This document shows positions 33,577-36,590 of a DNA stretch of 36,590 bases, piece after piece. The notes beneath the pieces were generated by a model. That model had not been told where the DNA came from. It did no database searches and saw nothing but the letters and a program-made list of their open reading frames with translations. The DNA lies in NCBI GenBank assembly GCA_934463425.1, contig CAKSJP010000022.1, forward strand, positions 1 through 36,590, in the 5' to 3' direction. Each line of letters begins with the position of its first letter. Within the stretch, counting starts at the first letter, position 1. A program made the translations under genes and the position numbers. The stretch is from an uncultured Ruminococcus sp. (lineage in GTDB: Bacteria; Bacillota; Clostridia; Oscillospirales; Ruminococcaceae).

Positions 33577-34116
33577 TTACTTCGCAAACGGTGCGCCGAG
33601 GAGAGACAGCAGTTCTTTTGCTTCCTCATCGGTCTGAGCCGTTGTGATGAAGTTGATATCCATACCTCTTACCTTATCGATCTTATCGTACTCGATTTCC
33701 GGGAAGATCAGCTGTTCCTTGATACCGGTAGAGTAGTTGCCCTTACCGTCGAAGGAGTTGCCGTTGATTCCGCGGAAGTCACGTACGCGGGGGAAGCTGA
33801 CATTAAACAGCTTATATACAAACTCGTACATCTTTTCGCCGCGCAGGGTCACTTTTACGCCAATGGGCATGCCCTCACGCAGTTTAAAGTTAGCGACCGA
33901 CTTCTTTGCGCGGCAAACGACCGGCTTCTGACCGGTGATTGCTGCCAGATCTGTCATGATCGCATCGATCACCTTTGCATTGTCCTTTGCTTCGCCGGCT
34001 GCTACGTTTACAACAACCTTGTCGAGCTTCGGGATCTGCATGACATTTTCATAGTTGAATTTCTTCATCATTGCAGGAGCAACGGTGCTATTGTAGTAAT
34101 CTTTCAGCGTAGACAT
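33577..34116 (-). CDS. rplE: 50S ribosomal protein uL5
   Basis: 179 aa with [16 protein letters not shown], the [20 protein letters not shown] stretch and the end region [20 protein letters not shown]. It binds 5S rRNA and contacts P-site tRNA. Confidence 0.98.
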   Translation of the reverse strand: MSTLKDYYNSTVAPAMMKKFNYENVMQIPKLDKVVVNVAAGEAKDNAKVIDAIMTDLAAITGQKPVVCRAKKSVANFKLREGMPIGVKVTLRGEKMYEFVYKLFNVSFPRVRDFRGINGNSFDGKGNYSTGIKEQLIFPEIEYDKIDKVRGMDINFITTAQTDEEAKELLSLLGAPFAK

Positions 34117-34128
34117 ATCGTTTCTCCT

Positions 34129-34482
34129 TTACTCAAAAGATTTGCCGCACTTCTTGCAGACGCGCAGCTTCTTGCCGTCCTCTGCGGTGTGACCAACTCT
34201 GGTGGGCTGACCGCACTTCGGGCAAACCAGCTGTACCTTAGATGCGTACAGAGCGCCTTCGGTCTCGACGATGCCGCCGACCTGGCCCATGCGAGTGGGC
34301 TTTACATGCTTGGTTACCACGTTGAAACCTTCAACGATAACCTTGCCTTCCTTCGGGCTGACTGCTACGACCTTACCGGTCTTTCTGCCCTTGGACTTAT
34401 CCTTCGGATCGTTGTACAGATATTCATCCTTACCAGTCAGCAGGATAACGGTGTCGCCTGTTTTTACGTGTACCTTACTCAT
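34129..34482 (-). CDS. rplX: 50S ribosomal protein uL24
   Basis: 117 aa. An N-terminal KOW domain (VKTGDTVILLTGKDEY, GKVVAVSPKEGKVIVEG) is followed by a C-terminal extension with a CPKC...CKKC zinc-ribbon-like site, common in Firmicutes. An assembly initiator of the large subunit. Confidence 0.97.
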   Translation of the reverse strand: MSKVHVKTGDTVILLTGKDEYLYNDPKDKSKGRKTGKVVAVSPKEGKVIVEGFNVVTKHVKPTRMGQVGGIVETEGALYASKVQLVCPKCGQPTRVGHTAEDGKKLRVCKKCGKSFE

Positions 34483-34497
34483 CTTGACACCTCCGCC

Positions 34498-34866
34498 TTA
34501 CAGTACTTCCGGAGCGAGGCTCAGGATCTTCATATAATCCTTATCACGGAGCTCTCTTGCTACCGGCCCAAAGATACGAGTGCCCTTCGGGTTTTTATCA
34601 TCACGAATAATAACAGCAGCGTTCTCATCGAAGCGGATATAGGTTCCGTCTTCTCTGCGAAGGCCTTTCTTGGAACGAACGATTACGGCCTTAACCACAT
34701 CGCCCTTCTTTACCACGCCGCCGGGTGTTGCTTTCTTAACAGATGCGACTACGACATCGCCGATATTGGCATATCTTCTGCGAGTGCCGCCGAGAACTCT
34801 GATGCACATCAGTTCTTTCGCACCGGTGTTATCCGCAACCTTCATATAAGACTGCATCTGAATCAC
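34498..34866 (-). CDS. rplN: 50S ribosomal protein uL14
   Basis: 122 aa, starting [20 protein letters not shown], with [17 protein letters not shown] and the [14 protein letters not shown] end. It forms an intersubunit bridge. The start is GTG at 34864-34866, with AGGAGG upstream. Confidence 0.98.
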   Translation of the reverse strand: MIQMQSYMKVADNTGAKELMCIRVLGGTRRRYANIGDVVVASVKKATPGGVVKKGDVVKAVIVRSKKGLRREDGTYIRFDENAAVIIRDDKNPKGTRIFGPVARELRDKDYMKILSLAPEVL

Positions 34867-34941
34867 AGCGAGTTCCTCCTTTCAGAATCGCTTCCGACCT
34901 TATCGGAAACCGTTCTGTTTGTACTCTATTGATGTTTTGAC

Positions 34942-35199
34942 TTACTTTGCCTTTTCGAGGATCTCAATGACGCGCCATCTCTTGTCCTTGGACAGCGGGC
35001 GGGTCTCCATCACCTCAACGCGGTCGCCGACTCTGCACTCGTTCTTTTCGTCGTGTGCCTTCAGGCGAACGGTTCTCTTGACGATCTTCTTATACAGCGG
35101 GTGTTTTACATTATCGACGATTGCAACAACGACGGTCTTGTCCATCTTATCGCTGACAACCATGCCGACTCTGGTTTTTCTCAAATTTCTCTCAGCCAC
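34942..35199 (-). CDS. rpsQ: 30S ribosomal protein uS17
   Basis: 85 aa with [19 protein letters not shown], the [16 protein letters not shown] segment and [18 protein letters not shown]. An OB-fold protein binding early in 16S assembly. The start is GTG at 35197-35199, with GGAGGG upstream. Confidence 0.98.
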   Translation of the reverse strand: MAERNLRKTRVGMVVSDKMDKTVVVAIVDNVKHPLYKKIVKRTVRLKAHDEKNECRVGDRVEVMETRPLSKDKRWRVIEILEKAK

Positions 35200-35215
35200 A
35201 GTAAAACCCTCCTAC

Positions 35216-35407
35216 TTACTGCTGTGCAGACAGACGCAGTGCTGTCTTTACACGAGCAATGTCCTTTTTAACAGCCTTAATGCGAGCTGTATTCTCCAGC
35301 TGATTTGCTGCGAGCTGGAAACGAAGCGCGAAGAGCTCTTCCTTCAGGCTGTCCAGCTTTGCGTTCAGCTCATCTACCGGCATATTTTTGATCTCGGTTG
35401 CTTTCAT
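35216..35407 (-). CDS. rpmC: 50S ribosomal protein uL29
   Basis: 63 aa, two helices: [20 protein letters not shown], then [19 protein letters not shown] and the end [17 protein letters not shown]. It lies at the tunnel exit and is part of the docking site of trigger factor and SRP. Its start overlaps the rplP stop by one base (TAATG). Confidence 0.98.
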   Translation of the reverse strand: MKATEIKNMPVDELNAKLDSLKEELFALRFQLAANQLENTARIKAVKKDIARVKTALRLSAQQ

Positions 35408-35829
35408 TACTGCTCGCCTCCTTTTTCAGCCTTTACAAACTTACACTTGATCGGCAGCTTGTGCATTGCCAGACGCATTGCCTCGCGTGCGGTCTCTTCC
35501 GGAACGCCTGCGATCTCGAACATAACTCTGCCCGGCTTAACGACTGCTACCCAGTACTCCGGAGCGCCCTTACCGGAACCCATTCGAGTGCCGAGCGGCT
35601 TCTTTGTTACCGGCTTATCCGGGAAGATCTTGATCCATACCTGACCGCCACGCTTGATGTAACGGGTCATTGCGATACGGGCTGCCTCGATCTGGTTTGA
35701 GGTGATCCATGCCGGCTCCAGTGCCTGGATACCGTACTCACCATTGCTTACAAAATTACCTCTGGTTGCCTTACCCGTCATACGTCCTCTGTGTACGCGA
35801 CGGTATTTTACTCTCTTAGGAAGCAGCAT
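35407..35829 (-). CDS. rplP: 50S ribosomal protein uL16
   Basis: 140 aa, starting [20 protein letters not shown], with [20 protein letters not shown] and [15 protein letters not shown]. It shapes the A site of the large subunit. Its start overlaps the rpsC stop by one base. Confidence 0.98.
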   Translation of the reverse strand: MLLPKRVKYRRVHRGRMTGKATRGNFVSNGEYGIQALEPAWITSNQIEAARIAMTRYIKRGGQVWIKIFPDKPVTKKPLGTRMGSGKGAPEYWVAVVKPGRVMFEIAGVPEETAREAMRLAMHKLPIKCKFVKAEKGGEQ

Positions 35830-36590
35830 TACTGGTTACCTCCTTCTTTTCTAGCGTCACGGCGGAAATTGCCGCCATTTCTGCGGTCACCGTTCCGGTT
35901 GTCACGACGGCGGCGGTCATCTCTGCCGCCACGGTTGTTGTCCCGGGACTTTCTCTCTACCTTTTCTCTCTGAGCGGCAGCCTTAGCAGCGTCACCCTTG
36001 AGAACTTCGCCCTTATAGATCCAAACCTTTACGCCGATGCGGCCATAGGTGGTGTGGGCTTCTGCGAAACCATAGTCGATGTCAGCACGGATGGTCTGAA
36101 GCGGGATGGTACCTTCGTGATAGCTCTCAGAACGAGCGATTTCTGCACCGCCCAGTCTGCCGGAGACCTTTGTCTTGATACCCTTTGCGCCCAGGCGCAT
36201 GGTTCTGCCGATGGACTGCTTCATTGCGCGGCGGAAGGAGATACGATTCTCCAGATCCAGCGCAATCTTTTCAGCTACCAGCTGTGCATCCATATCCGGC
36301 TGCTTTACTTCTACGATGTTAACATAAACCTGCTTGTTCAGCATTTTTTCCAGCTGTGCACGCAGTTTTTCGATCTCTGCGCCGCCGCGGCCGATAACAA
36401 CACCCGGCTTTGCGCAGTGGATGTGGATTCTAACCTTATCTGCGAAACGCTCGATCTCGATCTTCGGAACACCTGCTGCATACAGGTTCTTCTTGATGAA
36501 CTTACGAACGTTATAATCTTCTACCAGCGTATCGCCGAAGTCAGACTTATTCGCAAACCAGCGGGAATCCCAATCTTTAATGACGCCGAC
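35829..36590 (-). CDS. rpsC: 30S ribosomal protein uS3 (N-terminus beyond window)
   Basis: 253 residues are visible, open through the right edge, so only a short N-terminal piece is missing. The KH domain has the VVIGRGG loop; the C-terminal domain has [20 protein letters not shown] and [13 protein letters not shown] low-complexity tail of about 35 aa rich in Arg, Asn, Asp and Gly ([17 protein letters not shown]) follows, longer than in most uS3 proteins. It forms part of the mRNA entry site. Confidence 0.97.
   Translation of the reverse strand, partial: VGVIKDWDSRWFANKSDFGDTLVEDYNVRKFIKKNLYAAGVPKIEIERFADKVRIHIHCAKPGVVIGRGGAEIEKLRAQLEKMLNKQVYVNIVEVKQPDMDAQLVAEKIALDLENRISFRRAMKQSIGRTMRLGAKGIKTKVSGRLGGAEIARSESYHEGTIPLQTIRADIDYGFAEAHTTYGRIGVKVWIYKGEVLKGDAAKAAAQREKVERKSRDNNRGGRDDRRRRDNRNGDRRNGGNFRRDARKEGGNQ

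Overview
The window looks like chromosome from a cellulolytic, cellulosome-forming Ruminococcus-type Firmicute (Oscillospiraceae). The reasons are several dockerin and cohesin-like secreted proteins with Thr-rich linkers, a cellobiose phosphorylase, GH3 and GH42 glycosidases, zinc-type uS14, bL36 and uL24, a KOW protein between map and infA, and sigma-A promoters of the TTGACA-17-TATAAT kind. R. champanellensis or R. flavefaciens relatives fit best. The genus call is inference from gene content; no database was searched.

Layout. 1-300: left-edge, inverted, partial copy of a small repeat module that encodes a tiny membrane peptide. 435-3047 (-): secreted scaffoldin-like protein with four cohesin-like repeats, an Ig-like domain and a dockerin. 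3415-5356 (-): ireB, a DUF1540 protein and a flavodiiron protein; a probable small RNA (5481-5611, -) lies just upstream of the flavodiiron gene. 5920-10386 (+): GH42 beta-galactosidase and GH3 beta-glucosidase, probably one operon. 10441-12946: membrane protein (-), RluA-type pseudouridine synthase (+) and a DUF2798 membrane protein (+) with a long, structured 5' leader.

13012-13940 holds the most striking structure: two tandem modules that look like type I toxin-antitoxin systems. Each has a strong promoter, a 5' UTR that can hide its Shine-Dalgarno sequence, a short hydrophobic Lys-tailed peptide (45 and 29 aa), a bidirectional terminator hairpin, and a perfect opposing promoter for an antisense RNA of about 97 nt overlapping the toxin mRNA 3' end. 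Neither peptide is long enough to be found by an ordinary ORF search.

14134-16590 (+): cellobiose phosphorylase with a highly expressed codon style. 16752-18241 (-): a class B sortase homologue whose catalytic Cys is replaced by Leu, and mntP with a palindromic operator. 18440-23503 (-): a probable adhesion protein with a C-terminal X module-dockerin (CttA-like architecture), preceded by a single-cohesin plus dockerin adaptor (ScaC-like architecture). 23504-24350: a long intergenic region with two promoters, a cluster of TTTTCCACA (DnaA-box-like) motifs and the ribosomal operon terminator.

24351-36590 (-): the 3' part of the S10 operon and the spc and alpha operons in one uninterrupted run: rpsC (partial), rplP, rpmC, rpsQ, rplN, rplX, rplE, rpsN, rpsH, rplF, rplR, rpsE, rpmD, rplO, secY, adk, map, KOW protein, infA, rpmJ, rpsM, rpsK, rpsD, rpoA, rplQ.

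How it fits together: the dockerin and cohesin proteins would build a surface cellulose-degrading complex. Released cellobiose and beta-glycosides would be taken up and split by GH94, GH3 and GH42. The remaining genes are housekeeping or stress functions. No tRNA, rRNA, CRISPR array, transposase or phage gene was recognised.
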